Of a stretch of DNA of 64,000 nt, positions 18,901 to 27,661 are shown piece by piece. The stretch is taken from NCBI GenBank assembly GCA_030427245.1, contig JAUHXA010000020.1:1-64000 (forward strand), in the 5' to 3' direction. A program made the translations under genes and the position numbers. The notes beneath the pieces are model-generated. The model had not been told where the DNA came from. It saw only the letters and a program-made list of their open reading frames with translations, and made no database searches. Each line of letters starts with the position of its first letter. Position 1 is the first letter of the stretch. This stretch comes from Bacteroidia bacterium. GTDB taxonomy: Bacteria; Bacteroidota; Bacteroidia; Chitinophagales; UBA2359.

Positions 18901-19181
18901 AAGTGAGCGATGCAAGTACGAGTGAGTTGATGCCGTATTTCTACGAAAGTTTGAAGGATGGACTTTCCAAAGAGAGGGCGCTACAAGCTGCTAAAGTCCG
19001 TTTTTTGGAGGAAGCAAATCTCGAATATCGGCATCCTTTTTATTGGTCGGCTTTTGTGATGATGGGGGATAATACGGCGATTGAGGGCGGGTATAAGAAT
19101 TGGATTTGGTGGTTGGTGATTGGGGGAGTGGTTTTAGTTGGAATGGTGATTTTATGGATTAGGAAAAGGACTTTTGTTTAG
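15963..19181 (+). CDS. Membrane-anchored TPR-CHAT protein (caspase-like protease fold)
   Basis: A 1072-residue protein. A hydrophobic segment at about residues 25-42 is a signal anchor. TPR-like helices run from about 55 to 460, with repeats such as DYDKAIQNTKKAL and DYQRAIDNFIQAI, followed by a coiled linker to about 660. The C-terminal CHAT domain (about 680-1030) has both catalytic-type residues: His898 in HLAMHGVPD and Cys946 in VVLSACETGLG. A second membrane helix at about 1048-1066 ends in a basic tail. CHAT domains are caspase-related cysteine proteases or fold relatives; the complete dyad suggests activity. With both helices in place the TPR and CHAT parts would lie in the periplasm. 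It is probably cotranscribed with the small gene before it. Confidence 0.9.
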   Translation: MNTKNEESTTLLFRSFFQKQRRNIVLIGLASIFYLSTAFQPVEKESSVVLSNIESDTLAACYLLEEKNTLVQEGNHQAALIALEKAQKLYTQHNQWERAIQCVVELAKLVDNFDAVELKIKYGNLGLQLAQKYLPEDHPLTAAAFRQKAEALMNVPSLDSANYYLTKAISIFEQHQIWTELGWTEILIGYNYFLQYQLDSCQHHYQKVEELLQQQVLLKTTQTNIHSTLLSLRGPLYERQGDYDKAIQNTKKALQLDIDKGVVTALDSSFISHHYNNLGTYYYYKGDYQRAIDNFIQAINSSTEALQNPAILSNMGELLRKKNKYAKSIEYLKKSLKLSSAQDKMDVLQGLGVTYQKLGLIDSAVYYFQEAIRLSINYRKPIALYLLGNIHVSESQLDTALHYLKLAEKSYLEDSTASQHSSFFLSNIYRSIGEVYALHENFDTALVFYQKSLVENHTDFTDSLNFESNPPLVGIYDSRYFWKTMQGKARVLAKFPNESKKLKASLASYQVLIQWMDSLQASHATETASLDWSSEFKQIYEEAIEVAFRLYQSTQKTEYLNLAFSFSEKSKNSLLLESLKAAEGKAIVGVPDSLLQKEKDLNIDIAFYEKVLRKAQDEKETAKEKLYQNYLSKSRLQLVKLRENLERDFPKFHALKYGGTTTSIAKVQAELVDEKTAFLEYFVGDSSAYVFVITPRKAHFLQLEAPIQLQKKSADFRQTLLNPTAFRQNAKNAFADYQTKAYDLYESVLQPVLSILPSEVQQFIIVSDDFLNTLPFEVLTQTNETTGGFDFAKLPYLLYDYQLQYAYSADLLLQNQTRQNQLQSNTQCLAFAPSYKKTGAMAERGGLRNVKGNLQGTALEIQAISDFFDGKFDIGKTATERQFKQLAPQFGLLHLAMHGVPDFDNANFNHLKFSNMEADSVEDNLLHHYEIANMDLQAQLVVLSACETGLGKYEKGEGVYSLARSFMYAGVPSVVMSLWKVSDASTSELMPYFYESLKDGLSKERALQAAKVRFLEEANLEYRHPFYWSAFVMMGDNTAIEGGYKNWIWWLVIGGVVLVGMVILWIRKRTFV

Positions 19182-19236
19182 ATGTAAACTTATATTGACA
19201 AAGTTAAAATATTGATAATGAAAATCATATCGACAT

Positions 19237-19381
19237 TCATACTACTGTGCATTTTTAATTCAACCACAAAAGGCACAAAGAAAACAAAAGTAAAGAACTG
19301 AAATTCAACCATCTCTGTTGTGCCCTTTTGATACTTTTGTGGTTCAAAAATCATATTGTGCAGTAGTATGACTTGGGATTT
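19237..19381. repeat. MITE-like element with nested inverted repeats
   Basis: Outer arms TCATACTACTG (19237-19247) and CAGTAGTATGA (19371-19381) are perfect. Inner arms AACCACAAAAG (19262-19272) and CTTTTGTGGTT (19334-19344) are also perfect, and GGCACAA/TTGTGCC pair inside them. No ORF of note is inside. It lies between the CHAT gene and the convergent 156-residue gene. Confidence 0.75.
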
Positions 19382-19450
19382 AGAATTAGAGAAATTGATT
19401 AAATTGGAGTGAAATAGCTTTCGTACCTCCACAAAAATTGTCTGAAAATG

Positions 19451-19921
19451 TTAATTCAAATTGAAGTGATTGTTCTTGTTCTGAATGATTGAAAGCAATT
19501 CATTTTCAACCTCTTGAATAGACCATATAGCGGCATCAACTACAGAATCTACTGTTTTGAGTCCTACATAGTATTCATGCAAGACATAATCATCGTAGCA
19601 AATATATTGCTGATTAGGTTGATTTAGGACAGATAGCGCAAAAGTTCCGTTTTTTACTTTGACGGGTTGAATAATAAGAGGTACGCATTTCTCCAATGAA
19701 GTACTCAGACTCAATTCTCCTTCCTCCATACAGATGACTAAGCCGTCTTTGTCACGCACCAATAAGTAGCTATTCGTATCAATTTTGAGAAAGCGAAAAG
19801 GATAGGGTTTACTTGCTCTTCCAAAGATACCATTGTGGACATTTTGATAACTTTCATGAGTGTATTGAATCGTATAAAGTTTTGAAGGATTGAGGGTAAT
19901 TGTGTCGGATATAGCGTGCAT
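19451..19921 (-). CDS. Unknown protein of 156 residues under the shared promoter-like motif
   Basis: I do not recognise this protein. It has no signal peptide, membrane helix or T9SS tail. It is rich in Tyr, Val, Leu and Ser with many short beta-like stretches (for example PFRFLKIDTNSYLLVRDKDG), so an all-beta fold is likely. Its C-terminal 30 residues look helical. The ATG at 19921 is 65 nt downstream of promoter-like site 2. It lies directly downstream, on the same strand, of the sigma/anti-sigma-like pair, so it could belong to that system. Confidence 0.7.
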   Translation of the reverse strand: MHAISDTITLNPSKLYTIQYTHESYQNVHNGIFGRASKPYPFRFLKIDTNSYLLVRDKDGLVICMEEGELSLSTSLEKCVPLIIQPVKVKNGTFALSVLNQPNQQYICYDDYVLHEYYVGLKTVDSVVDAAIWSIQEVENELLSIIQNKNNHFNLN

Positions 19922-19985
19922 TGTTCTGGTTTTAAAAATTAGAAAATGGTGAGCAAAAAAACCTTTAGTTTTTCCTTTGCCTATC

Positions 19986-20015
19986 CATTGATAGCAGAAC
20001 TTGAAAAAGGTTACC
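19986..20015 (-). promoter_or_regulatory. Bipartite promoter-like motif, site 2
   Basis: On the - strand: GGTAACC (20015-20009), 12 bases, TGCTATCAATG (19996-19986). It lies 65 nt before the start of the 156-residue gene and after the stop of the anti-sigma-like gene. Confidence 0.65.
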
Positions 20016-20057
20016 CTACTTAATTTATTTTTTTATGAGAAACCAGACTTTTTATTT

Positions 20058-20852
20058 TCAATTCCTCAATTCCTTCAATAACTCCTCCGCCTTCCTCCCG
20101 TATTTATCTCCCGATTCGGTTACATCCTTCAATAAGTTCTTCGCTTCCGTCAATTCTCCTTTTTGCAGTAAGATTAGTGCAACATACCACTTGGCTTTTG
20201 ACACATAAATACTCGAATCATTTGTTATGATTTTTCGGAACTGCTGTTCGGCAAGAATGAATTGGGGAGGAGTTTGATTGAGGTAGGCATTGCCAAGAGA
20301 AAACGCCAAACTCATGTCTTTTCCATTCGTTGCAGCCAAAGACTCAAAGGTTTGTACAGCAGCATCAAAATCTTTTGCTTGGTATTGTTGAATCCCTATC
20401 TCAAAATTGGTCGCAGTAGAATCATTTCCCCTCACATCCTCATTCAAAGGATAGGTCTCAACATATTGGGCAAATAGTTCTTCATTTGATGAAGATTCTG
20501 AAGGTTGAAACTGCCACAAAAGGAAGGCGCTGAACAAGAAAATCAGAAAAGATGCTGCCATCATCCATTGTCTATTGAAGCCTCCAATTTTTCGCAAAGG
20601 CTTGGAGTTTTCTTCTTCCGAAACCTCTTTTTCAAACTCTTTCAGAAATGCCTCTTCTTCTGCCTGTACTACTTTTTGGAAGTTCAAAGCTCCTTCATCT
20701 TCCAAAGCCTTATCAATCTCTCGAAACAACTGCACTTGTTCAGCCAGTTTGGGATTGGATTGAATTTCTTGTTCAAAAACCTCGTATTCAGTGGGAGGCA
20801 GCGTACCATTTAAGTAAGCTTCAATTTTTTCGTATTTGGGTTGGTTTGCCAT
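20058..20852 (-). CDS. Transmembrane anti-sigma-like protein with C-terminal TPR region
   Basis: A 264-residue single-pass protein. Residues 1-50 (IEAYLNGTLPPTEYEVFEQE onward) look like the helical cytoplasmic domain of Bacteroidota anti-sigma factors, but without the HxxxCxxC zinc motif. A membrane helix lies at about 95-112. Residues 145-264 are TPR-like helices that would face the periplasm. The gene begins 50 bp after the sigma factor stop on the same strand, the usual pairing for an ECF sigma and its anti-sigma. The anti-sigma role is inferred from layout and N-terminal likeness. Confidence 0.75.
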   Translation of the reverse strand: MANQPKYEKIEAYLNGTLPPTEYEVFEQEIQSNPKLAEQVQLFREIDKALEDEGALNFQKVVQAEEEAFLKEFEKEVSEEENSKPLRKIGGFNRQWMMAASFLIFLFSAFLLWQFQPSESSSNEELFAQYVETYPLNEDVRGNDSTATNFEIGIQQYQAKDFDAAVQTFESLAATNGKDMSLAFSLGNAYLNQTPPQFILAEQQFRKIITNDSSIYVSKAKWYVALILLQKGELTEAKNLLKDVTESGDKYGRKAEELLKELRN

Positions 20853-20902
20853 TTGTGTATTATAAATACTAAAAGTGATTCAAAATATAATATCGTAGTG
20901 GT

Positions 20903-21481
20903 TTATTCATTTTCGGTTAAATTTTTGTAGTGTTTGTCTTTTTGAATGAGCTTTACTAATTTTTCTTTGCACAAAAATTTGCGTTTTTTGGTATAATTGA
21001 CACTACTATATCCCATTTGTTTTGTAATCTCTTCCATGCTCACTTTCTTCAAAAATAACCTCAAAACTTTCTGACAGTCAACCCCCAACTGCAAGAATTT
21101 TTTGCGATACAAAAGATATTGTTCATTTTGTTCTATTTCGTCTGAAGAATCCTCTACTTCTATTGATAGCATTTGAGTATCAATGGTTACCTCTTTTTTT
21201 GGCTTTTTTCTCAATTTATTTGACCAAATATTTCGACATACTGCATAAAAATAGGTCAAAAAGGCACTTGTTAGTTTAAAATCAGGCTTTTGTACCTTTT
21301 GATACATCAACATTAGTCCCTCCTGAAAAACATCACGAGCATCCTCCTTAGTCCCACCATGTGTTTCTACTAAGTGGAGAATTGCCTTGAAGTATTTTTG
21401 GTAAATTGCACGAATCACCTTTGGGTTTCCGCATTTTATTCCTTCAATGTAAATCTGGTTTTTCGATACCTCGGTCGACAT
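20903..21481 (-). CDS. ECF-like RNA polymerase sigma factor
   Basis: A 192-residue sigma-70 family protein of ECF size. Region 2 is visible as DARDVFQEGLMLMYQKVQ near residue 46 followed by FLTYFYAVCRNIWSNKLR, the core-binding and -10-recognition helices. Region 4 is the helix-turn-helix near 150-180 (MEEITKQMGYSSVNYTKKRKF). Region 4 is not typical in all positions, but the order is right. It is transcribed with the anti-sigma-like gene. No copy of the shared GGTAACC motif lies upstream of it. That motif flanks it on both sides of the locus, and I propose it as the target. Confidence 0.85.
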   Translation of the reverse strand: MSTEVSKNQIYIEGIKCGNPKVIRAIYQKYFKAILHLVETHGGTKEDARDVFQEGLMLMYQKVQKPDFKLTSAFLTYFYAVCRNIWSNKLRKKPKKEVTIDTQMLSIEVEDSSDEIEQNEQYLLYRKKFLQLGVDCQKVLRLFLKKVSMEEITKQMGYSSVNYTKKRKFLCKEKLVKLIQKDKHYKNLTENE

Positions 21482-21505
21482 ATACTTTTACTTTCAGTTT
21501 TTTAG

Positions 21506-21629
21506 TACACTGTAACATAAGTTTGTTTAGATAACGAGATGTAATCTTCAGAGGAACGGAGAAGGTGACATCTCGTTGTCGGTTTTGAGAGCCTGCCTCG
21601 AAACCTAAAGTTATTTCTGTTGCAGTGTA
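21506..21629. repeat. Inverted-repeat element sharing words with 8411-8516
   Basis: Outer arms TACACTGTAACA (21506-21517) and TGTTGCAGTGTA (21618-21629) pair with one G-T. Inner arms AACGAGATGT (21533-21542) and ACATCTCGTT (21568-21577) are perfect. GAGATGTAATCT, AGGTGACATCT and CTCGAAACCTAAA correspond to arms in 8411-8516. It lies just upstream of the sigma factor start. Confidence 0.7.
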
Positions 21630-21847
21630 TTTAGCTTACAGCAAAGTACAAACAGTTTTTGGGCTTTCAAAATTCGTTTTAGGGACACTTCAAAAATAAG
21701 TTTACAAATTTATCGTCATAATTTATTATTCAAATAACCCTATGATGCTTTTTAAATAACAAAAGGGCAGCTATCACACCACTATAAAAGCGTTTGACAG
21801 CATTGCCCTCTGTTGTTTGTATAAAAAAACCTGTAAAAATCAAAGTC
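21630..21847. other. Gap downstream of a T9SS gene with a weak hairpin
   Basis: An AT-rich stretch between the sigma-gene-side element and the end of the next gene. AGGGCA (21764-21769) can pair with TGCCCT (21804-21809), with further short pairing outside (AACA/TGTT). It may be the terminator of the T9SS gene ending at 21848, but the stem is short. Confidence 0.35.
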
Positions 21848-24370
21848 TTACCATTTGACAAACTTCTGTGTCAATACTTCCAATCCATTCTCGATGCGTA
21901 GAATATAAGTTCCTGTTTTCAAGTCGTTCACTTTGAGCTGCAATGAAGCAGCATTGGAGCCCAAGTTTTGACTTTTGACCACTCTACTCGTCATGTCATA
22001 TACCTTCAAAGTTGTTGAGTTTGAATCACCTCCAAAACTATAGGAGATGTTCAATTGATGACTTGTCGCTGTTGGATAGACTTCAATGGAAGAAATCCCC
22101 GTCGACTCACCTCTCTTCAAGCTGATTGTTCCCAAGTTTTTGGTTGTTCCATCAAAATCGGTCTGACTCAATTGGTAGTAAATGGTTCCTTTAGGCACGT
22201 TTTGATGTAAAAATTCGTAGCGATTTTCTGTACTGGTTGTGCCATTTCCTGCTACTTTTTGAAGAGGAAGGAAGTTTTGACCAGTGATAGAATAGCTCAA
22301 CACGAAATGCTGATTGTTCAATTCAGAAGCAGTTGTCCATTGCAGTAAGTTGCCTTCTGTTTGTACTTCTCCTTCAAAAGCCAACAATTCTACAGGTAAC
22401 TTGGTACAAGGAATCAATCCTGTTTCAAATACTTGTGCTTCATTGCCGTCAGCATCCACTACAATGATGTCGTAACTGGATTCGTTGTCCTCCAAAATAA
22501 AGATAAAGGGTTCGCCTTCTTCAATTTCTCCATTGAAGTTACCGCTTACTTGATAAGGGGCTGCGCCTCCTGAAACAACTACGGTTACTTGAGATTGACC
22601 TTCTGTTGGTACATCACATACTCGGTTGTGGCTGATGTTGATGGGTTCGGTTGATGTTGCTGCTGCTTGTGGTTTATAAAAAAAGTTACCCGAAGCTGGA
22701 TTGACATTCAAAACATGGGAACCAAAACCGGGAGTATAAAAAACATAACGAGTAGGAGAGGTCGTTGTATTTCCTTGTGTAAGACCAAAAGCAGCCAATA
22801 AAGGAGCAGGTGCAGGTGCGCCTCCTACAAAAAGACTATCTGTATATGTTTTGTCTATTTTCAACAACAAAGCATCCATGGGAATACTTGGACTGCCATC
22901 TTCAGTAGGTATAATCAATTTCCCTTCCCCCACTACTTCTCGACTTTCTGTAACATATCTCACATTTTCGCCGGGGGTTGCATTCAAGCCAAATGCAGCA
23001 ACTGTAAGTTCGAAGGAAGTTTTTCCTATACCATTTTGTGTCCATTCTCTTTCATAGGTAAGAGGAAATTGAAGTATATCTGGACCTGTAAAGGTATTTA
23101 CGATGGCTGGAAACTGTAGTATGTCATCAACTCCACCACTAATGGCAGTAAGTGGATAAGTTGCTTCTTCAGTCTTTTCTCCTATGTAATAGTATCTGTT
23201 TTCATCTATTGCTTCGTATAGTTTGACAGTAATTGGAAAATTACCAGCGAAATCAGCTTCTATATTGCTATAGTTTAAGGCATCGGGGAAATCAGAATCG
23301 TCAGTGGCATCAAAATAGGTTCGAGTAGAAAGTTCATCTGGAGTCAAAAAAGAATAGTCCCATACTTGATCGGTTCCTTGGCTTGGAGCATCAAAAATGT
23401 CTGTCTCCACCCGGTAAGCCGTCTCTGTAAAACTTGCCTCTCTCGGGAAATCTTCTCTGTTAATAACCACTGAAGATTGAGAGGGTACTGCTTGTGGACG
23501 ATAGATATATCCATCTGAACGTACCCTCAAAACATCCTTACTAAAACCAGGTCTAACAAAACTATAAAAAGGTTCGTCAATTACCTCTTCCCCTTGTACA
23601 AAACCAAAGGCATTTAACAAGGCTTCGGGAGCAGGTGCGCCTCCCACAAAATAATTCGTCACTCTGGAATTAACGGTTTTAACCAACAATACTTCTACAG
23701 GATTGGAAGCAGACCCGTCTTCCATAGGAATGATAACATGTCCATAGCCAATAACCTCTACATTATCCGTTCCTACCTCTTGGACAACTCCAGGCGTTTG
23801 ATCTAAGCCAAACGCAGCTACGGTTAGTTCAAAAATAATATTTCCTGTATGCCCACCTATCCACTGATCTTGATAGTTCATTGGAAACCGCAAGTATTCA
23901 TTTTTTCCTTCAAAATGATCTACTTGACCTGGAAATCGCAATACATCATCTGGACCTCCGCTAAGGGCAGTAATGGAAAAACTGCTCACTTCTACTTTAG
24001 ATCCTATTTGACTGAATCCGCTTTCGTCCACTTGTCGATATGCTTTATAAGGAACATCAAATAGATCGAAGTTGAGAGTTGATTCAACATAATTCATTGC
24101 AGTGGGAAAATCAGGATCATCGGTCGCATCATGATATTCGGTCTCGATAATTACAGCGGTTTCATGAGCAATTCCCGAATAATCCCATACCATATTGGCA
24201 CCTCCTTCTGGAATGATTGGCTCTGCTGCTTCAACGCCATGATAACTATCTATGTAGCTGGCTTTTTCGGAAAAATTGTTATGGTCAATGGTGACTTGTG
24301 CTTGCAGTTGAAGAACACTCATACACATTAAGAGTGTTAAAAAAATGGTTGTGAAAGTTAGTTGTCTCAT
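21848..24370 (-). CDS. T9SS-exported protein with two large repeated domains
   Basis: An 840-residue secreted protein. The signal peptide spans residues 1-25 (ending LQLQAQ). Two related domains of about 280 residues follow (about 26-300 and 305-580), each with an MVWDYSG-like or QVWDYSF motif, a DATDDPDFP-type stretch and a GGAPAPEALLNAFG-like stretch. Residues about 590-755 are a module shared almost unchanged with two neighbouring proteins. The last 80 residues are a T9SS type A sorting domain (EVYPTATSHQLNISYSFGG, then GTYILRIENG and a basic end). It is predicted to sit on the cell surface or be released. Promoter-like site 3 lies 106 nt upstream. Confidence 0.85.
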   Translation of the reverse strand: MRQLTFTTIFLTLLMCMSVLQLQAQVTIDHNNFSEKASYIDSYHGVEAAEPIIPEGGANMVWDYSGIAHETAVIIETEYHDATDDPDFPTAMNYVESTLNFDLFDVPYKAYRQVDESGFSQIGSKVEVSSFSITALSGGPDDVLRFPGQVDHFEGKNEYLRFPMNYQDQWIGGHTGNIIFELTVAAFGLDQTPGVVQEVGTDNVEVIGYGHVIIPMEDGSASNPVEVLLVKTVNSRVTNYFVGGAPAPEALLNAFGFVQGEEVIDEPFYSFVRPGFSKDVLRVRSDGYIYRPQAVPSQSSVVINREDFPREASFTETAYRVETDIFDAPSQGTDQVWDYSFLTPDELSTRTYFDATDDSDFPDALNYSNIEADFAGNFPITVKLYEAIDENRYYYIGEKTEEATYPLTAISGGVDDILQFPAIVNTFTGPDILQFPLTYEREWTQNGIGKTSFELTVAAFGLNATPGENVRYVTESREVVGEGKLIIPTEDGSPSIPMDALLLKIDKTYTDSLFVGGAPAPAPLLAAFGLTQGNTTTSPTRYVFYTPGFGSHVLNVNPASGNFFYKPQAAATSTEPINISHNRVCDVPTEGQSQVTVVVSGGAAPYQVSGNFNGEIEEGEPFIFILEDNESSYDIIVVDADGNEAQVFETGLIPCTKLPVELLAFEGEVQTEGNLLQWTTASELNNQHFVLSYSITGQNFLPLQKVAGNGTTSTENRYEFLHQNVPKGTIYYQLSQTDFDGTTKNLGTISLKRGESTGISSIEVYPTATSHQLNISYSFGGDSNSTTLKVYDMTSRVVKSQNLGSNAASLQLKVNDLKTGTYILRIENGLEVLTQKFVKW

Positions 24371-24475
24371 GTCTTAAATTTTTTTTGTTGTAATTAAAAA
24401 TGAACTAAGATTTTTGTTTGAAGAATATTGAGGTAGGAATCAGCATCTTACCTTCAATTTTTCTTCTCTTATGCC

Positions 24476-24505
24476 CATTAATATCAGAAATGGAAAAAGG
24501 TTACC
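24476..24505 (-). promoter_or_regulatory. Bipartite promoter-like motif, site 3
   Basis: On the - strand: GGTAACC (24505-24499), 12 bases, TGATATTAATG (24486-24476). It lies 106 nt before the ATG of the 840-residue T9SS protein and is preceded by an A/T-rich tract also seen at sites 4-6. Confidence 0.65.
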
Positions 24506-24535
24506 CTCTGAAAATGATTTTTTTCTGATTTTTTT

Positions 24536-24576
24536 ATAAAAAAACTCAGTGCCTCTACGAGAGAGAACACTGAGTT
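24536..24576 (-). terminator. Rho-independent terminator of the M43 protease gene
   Basis: On the - strand AACTCAGTG (24576-24568) pairs perfectly with CACTGAGTT (24551-24543), followed by a T-run. The same stem sequence is used at 30692-30733. Confidence 0.85.
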
Positions 24577-24610
24577 CATTACAAAGAAAAATTAAGACTA
24601 TTGATTGTGC

Positions 24611-27600
24611 TTAAAACTTCACAAATTTTGTAGTCAATATTTCCAAGCCATTTTCTATTCTAAGAATATAAGTACCTGTGTTCAAATCAGCTACATTTAG
24701 TTGGAGTTGGAGTTGGAGGGAGTTACTGTCCAAATTCCGACTTTTGACCATTCTTCCTGTCAAATCATATACCTTCAAAGTGGTTGCATTTGAAGAATTG
24801 ACAAAATTGTATGCAATATTGAGTTGAGCATTTGTTGGAGTAGGATAGACTTCAATGGAAGAAATGGCAGTGTTTTCTCCTCGCTTCAAACTGATAACTC
24901 CCAAATCTTTGGTTGTGCCATCAAAATCGGTTTGACTCAATTGGTAGTAGGTCGTGCCTTTTGGAGCATTTCGGTGCAAAAATTCGTAGCGATTCGCTGT
25001 GCTGCTCGTGCCATTTCCTTCTATTTTTTGAAGTGAAAGGAAGTTTTGTCCATTGACAGAATAGCTCAACCTAAAGTGCTGATTGTTCAATTCAGAAGCA
25101 GTCGTCCATTGCAGTAAGTTTCCTTCTGTTTGTACTTCTCCTTCAAAAGCCAACAATTCGACAGGGAGTTTGGTGCAGGGCAACAAATCTGTTTCCAATA
25201 CCTCTGCTTCCTCACCATTGGCATCCACTACAATGATGTCGTAGCTCGATTCATTGTCGTCCAAAATAAAGATAAAGGACTCGCCTTCTTCAATTTCTCC
25301 ATTGAAGTTGCCGCTTACTTGGTAAGGTGCTGTTCCTCCTGTGATGGTGACGGTGACTTGTGATTGTCCTTCGGTAGGTACATCGCAGACTCTGTTGTGG
25401 CTGATGTTGATGGGTAAAGTGTTGGTTTCGGCAGATAGCAACAATTCAAAATCTCCTTGCTCACCGCCATAGCCACTCAAATAGAGATAATACACTGCCC
25501 CTGTCTCGGATGTAAAAGTAATTTCAGAAGTAAAGCCAAACACAAAATCTCCATTTCCATCTTCATTTCCTGTTACACAAACTAAGTCATCGCAGTCTCC
25601 CGAATAAAGTTGAAGATTGGTATCATAGTTTGTACCTGCATGATCGGTAGATAGCGTGATTTCTCCTCCTGTTCCTTCAAAAGTGAACCATATTCCATTA
25701 TTGGGAAAGAATACATCTTCACCACATAGAGTAGGAAGATCCTCATTGTTGCTGTTGCTTGTAGAACCAAACAAATTCACCCCATTTTCGAGGCTCAAAG
25801 CTTCTTCACACAAATCGTTACAAGCATTACAAAAAGAACCTCCACAATCAACTCCTGTTTCATCTCCATCTTGAATACCATTGGAGCAAAGATAGGGGAC
25901 ACACTCCATACTCAGTTCAAAGTCTCCTTGGAGTGCATAAACATCGCTTAAATAGACATAATAAGTCGCTCCTAATTCAGAAACAAAATTAAGTTCTCCT
26001 TCGTATATATCCCATGCTACACAAACTAAATCATCTCCACTTTCCACCAATACTTGTAGAAGAAAATTACTGTTTGTGCCTGCATGGTCGGTAGATAAAA
26101 AAGTTAGGTCTCCTGTTCCTATGAAGCTAACCCATACTCCATTATTGAAATAATCTCCTCCAAAATTACTTAAAAACTCTAAAGCACCTGAAAGCTCTTC
26201 ATCTTCACAAGGAACAGGCAAATTATTATTGATATTGCTATTGGTAGAACCTGTAACCACATCCCCACAAGAAAGTTCCAAAGCATCCGTCCTACAAGGC
26301 AAACAAAAAGAACCTCCACAATCTATCCCCGTCTCATCTGCATTTTGGATATTATCGGAGCAGGTTATACAGCTTCCATCATCTGTTTCATTGATTGCAC
26401 TATAGTTGTGGGCAAAAGTATCTGTACAACCCGAACAAGGCATACAATTACTACCCCCACAATCAATCCCTGCTTCTTCTCCATTTTGAATACCATCGCT
26501 ACAACTCACACAAGGAAGGCAACTTCCGCCACAATCCACATCCGTTTCGTCGTTATCTTGTGTATTGTTGGAACAATGTGTAGGCAAAGGGTCACAGCCA
26601 GTCGAACTCAATATGCTTTCTCTAAATCCGCCTGGCTCGAACAAGGCACGCATACGGTCTTTTTGTCCCGTAGTAAAAAGATTGAAGCAAGCATCCTGAC
26701 TGTAATCCATGTAGTTTTGGAACATATCGGGTAAATCTCCAATCCCATCGTCACAACTATTCACCGAACCATGTATGCAGGGTAAACCCGTAAGGTTTGG
26801 AGAAGCAGCATTCGGAGTATCTGCTACTAAATCATCTACGGTGCAATCCCCATCTCCCCAGATATGGTACAAGTTGAGCCAATGTCCGACTTCATGAGTC
26901 ATAGTTCTACCCAAATCAAAAGGAGCTTCTGCATACTCTGCATTTCCGAAATATCTATAATTACATACAACTCCATCGGTAGCTGCAGGGCCACTGTTAG
27001 GAAACTGAGCAAAACCCAAAGTTCCTCCTCCTAAATTGCACACTATTACATTGAGATAGTCACTCGTATTCCATGCATCTACACCACCCTGACTACTAGA
27101 TGCAACATCAGGACTTACTGGCCAACTTGTCCTCGCGGTATAGGTACGGGTAATGCCCGTAGTTGGATTGCCATTGGGGTCTCTCGTTGCCAAACAAAAT
27201 TCAATTTCTGAATCTGCTGCTACGGGTAGAAAGTCAGCAGGCGTATTGGAGGCATCTGCATTGAGGCGGCGAAAATCTTCGTTCAACACCGCTATTTGAG
27301 AGAAAATTTGGGCATCACTGATGTTTTCTTCGATAGTGTGGTACAATACGTGAACGACCACGGGAATGGTGATAACGCTTTGAATTTTTTGCAGTGGGTT
27401 CTTGTTTTTAAGTACCTTTTGGGTATGGGCTTCAATTTTTGCCCTGTTTTCGATGATTTCGGGGTACTTTTCTATCATCCTTTCAAGGTGTCCCATCGTG
27501 CCGCATCTTTCATGGTTGTGATTAGGGTCGTGGTGGGTTTGAGAGATTAAACTTATTGGGCTGATAAAAAGGAAAAATACTGTTAATAAAAATTGTAAAA

Positions 27601-27613
27601 TTATGTTTTTCAT
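24611..27613 (-). CDS. T9SS-exported M43-like zinc metalloprotease
   Basis: About 1000 residues from ATG 27613; the open frame to 27664 adds 17 residues without a signal-like start, so the later ATG, which opens a good signal peptide ending near LISQ, is preferred. The catalytic domain (about 70-350) has the extended zinc motif HEVGHWLNLYHIWGDGDC, typical of M43B pappalysin/cytophagalysin proteins. Five or so cysteine repeats of the DGIQNGEEAGIDCGG type follow. Two prepeptidase-like beta domains (FTFEGTGG, TDHAGTNYDTN) and the shared C-terminal module plus T9SS sorting domain end the protein. It likely degrades proteins outside the cell. Promoter-like site 4 is 49 nt upstream. Confidence 0.92.
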   Translation of the reverse strand: MKNIILQFLLTVFFLFISPISLISQTHHDPNHNHERCGTMGHLERMIEKYPEIIENRAKIEAHTQKVLKNKNPLQKIQSVITIPVVVHVLYHTIEENISDAQIFSQIAVLNEDFRRLNADASNTPADFLPVAADSEIEFCLATRDPNGNPTTGITRTYTARTSWPVSPDVASSSQGGVDAWNTSDYLNVIVCNLGGGTLGFAQFPNSGPAATDGVVCNYRYFGNAEYAEAPFDLGRTMTHEVGHWLNLYHIWGDGDCTVDDLVADTPNAASPNLTGLPCIHGSVNSCDDGIGDLPDMFQNYMDYSQDACFNLFTTGQKDRMRALFEPGGFRESILSSTGCDPLPTHCSNNTQDNDETDVDCGGSCLPCVSCSDGIQNGEEAGIDCGGSNCMPCSGCTDTFAHNYSAINETDDGSCITCSDNIQNADETGIDCGGSFCLPCRTDALELSCGDVVTGSTNSNINNNLPVPCEDEELSGALEFLSNFGGDYFNNGVWVSFIGTGDLTFLSTDHAGTNSNFLLQVLVESGDDLVCVAWDIYEGELNFVSELGATYYVYLSDVYALQGDFELSMECVPYLCSNGIQDGDETGVDCGGSFCNACNDLCEEALSLENGVNLFGSTSNSNNEDLPTLCGEDVFFPNNGIWFTFEGTGGEITLSTDHAGTNYDTNLQLYSGDCDDLVCVTGNEDGNGDFVFGFTSEITFTSETGAVYYLYLSGYGGEQGDFELLLSAETNTLPINISHNRVCDVPTEGQSQVTVTITGGTAPYQVSGNFNGEIEEGESFIFILDDNESSYDIIVVDANGEEAEVLETDLLPCTKLPVELLAFEGEVQTEGNLLQWTTASELNNQHFRLSYSVNGQNFLSLQKIEGNGTSSTANRYEFLHRNAPKGTTYYQLSQTDFDGTTKDLGVISLKRGENTAISSIEVYPTPTNAQLNIAYNFVNSSNATTLKVYDLTGRMVKSRNLDSNSLQLQLQLNVADLNTGTYILRIENGLEILTTKFVKF

Positions 27614-27661
27614 ATGTGCTAAATATTTGAGGTATCCGATACCTATTATTATAATGTTGCT

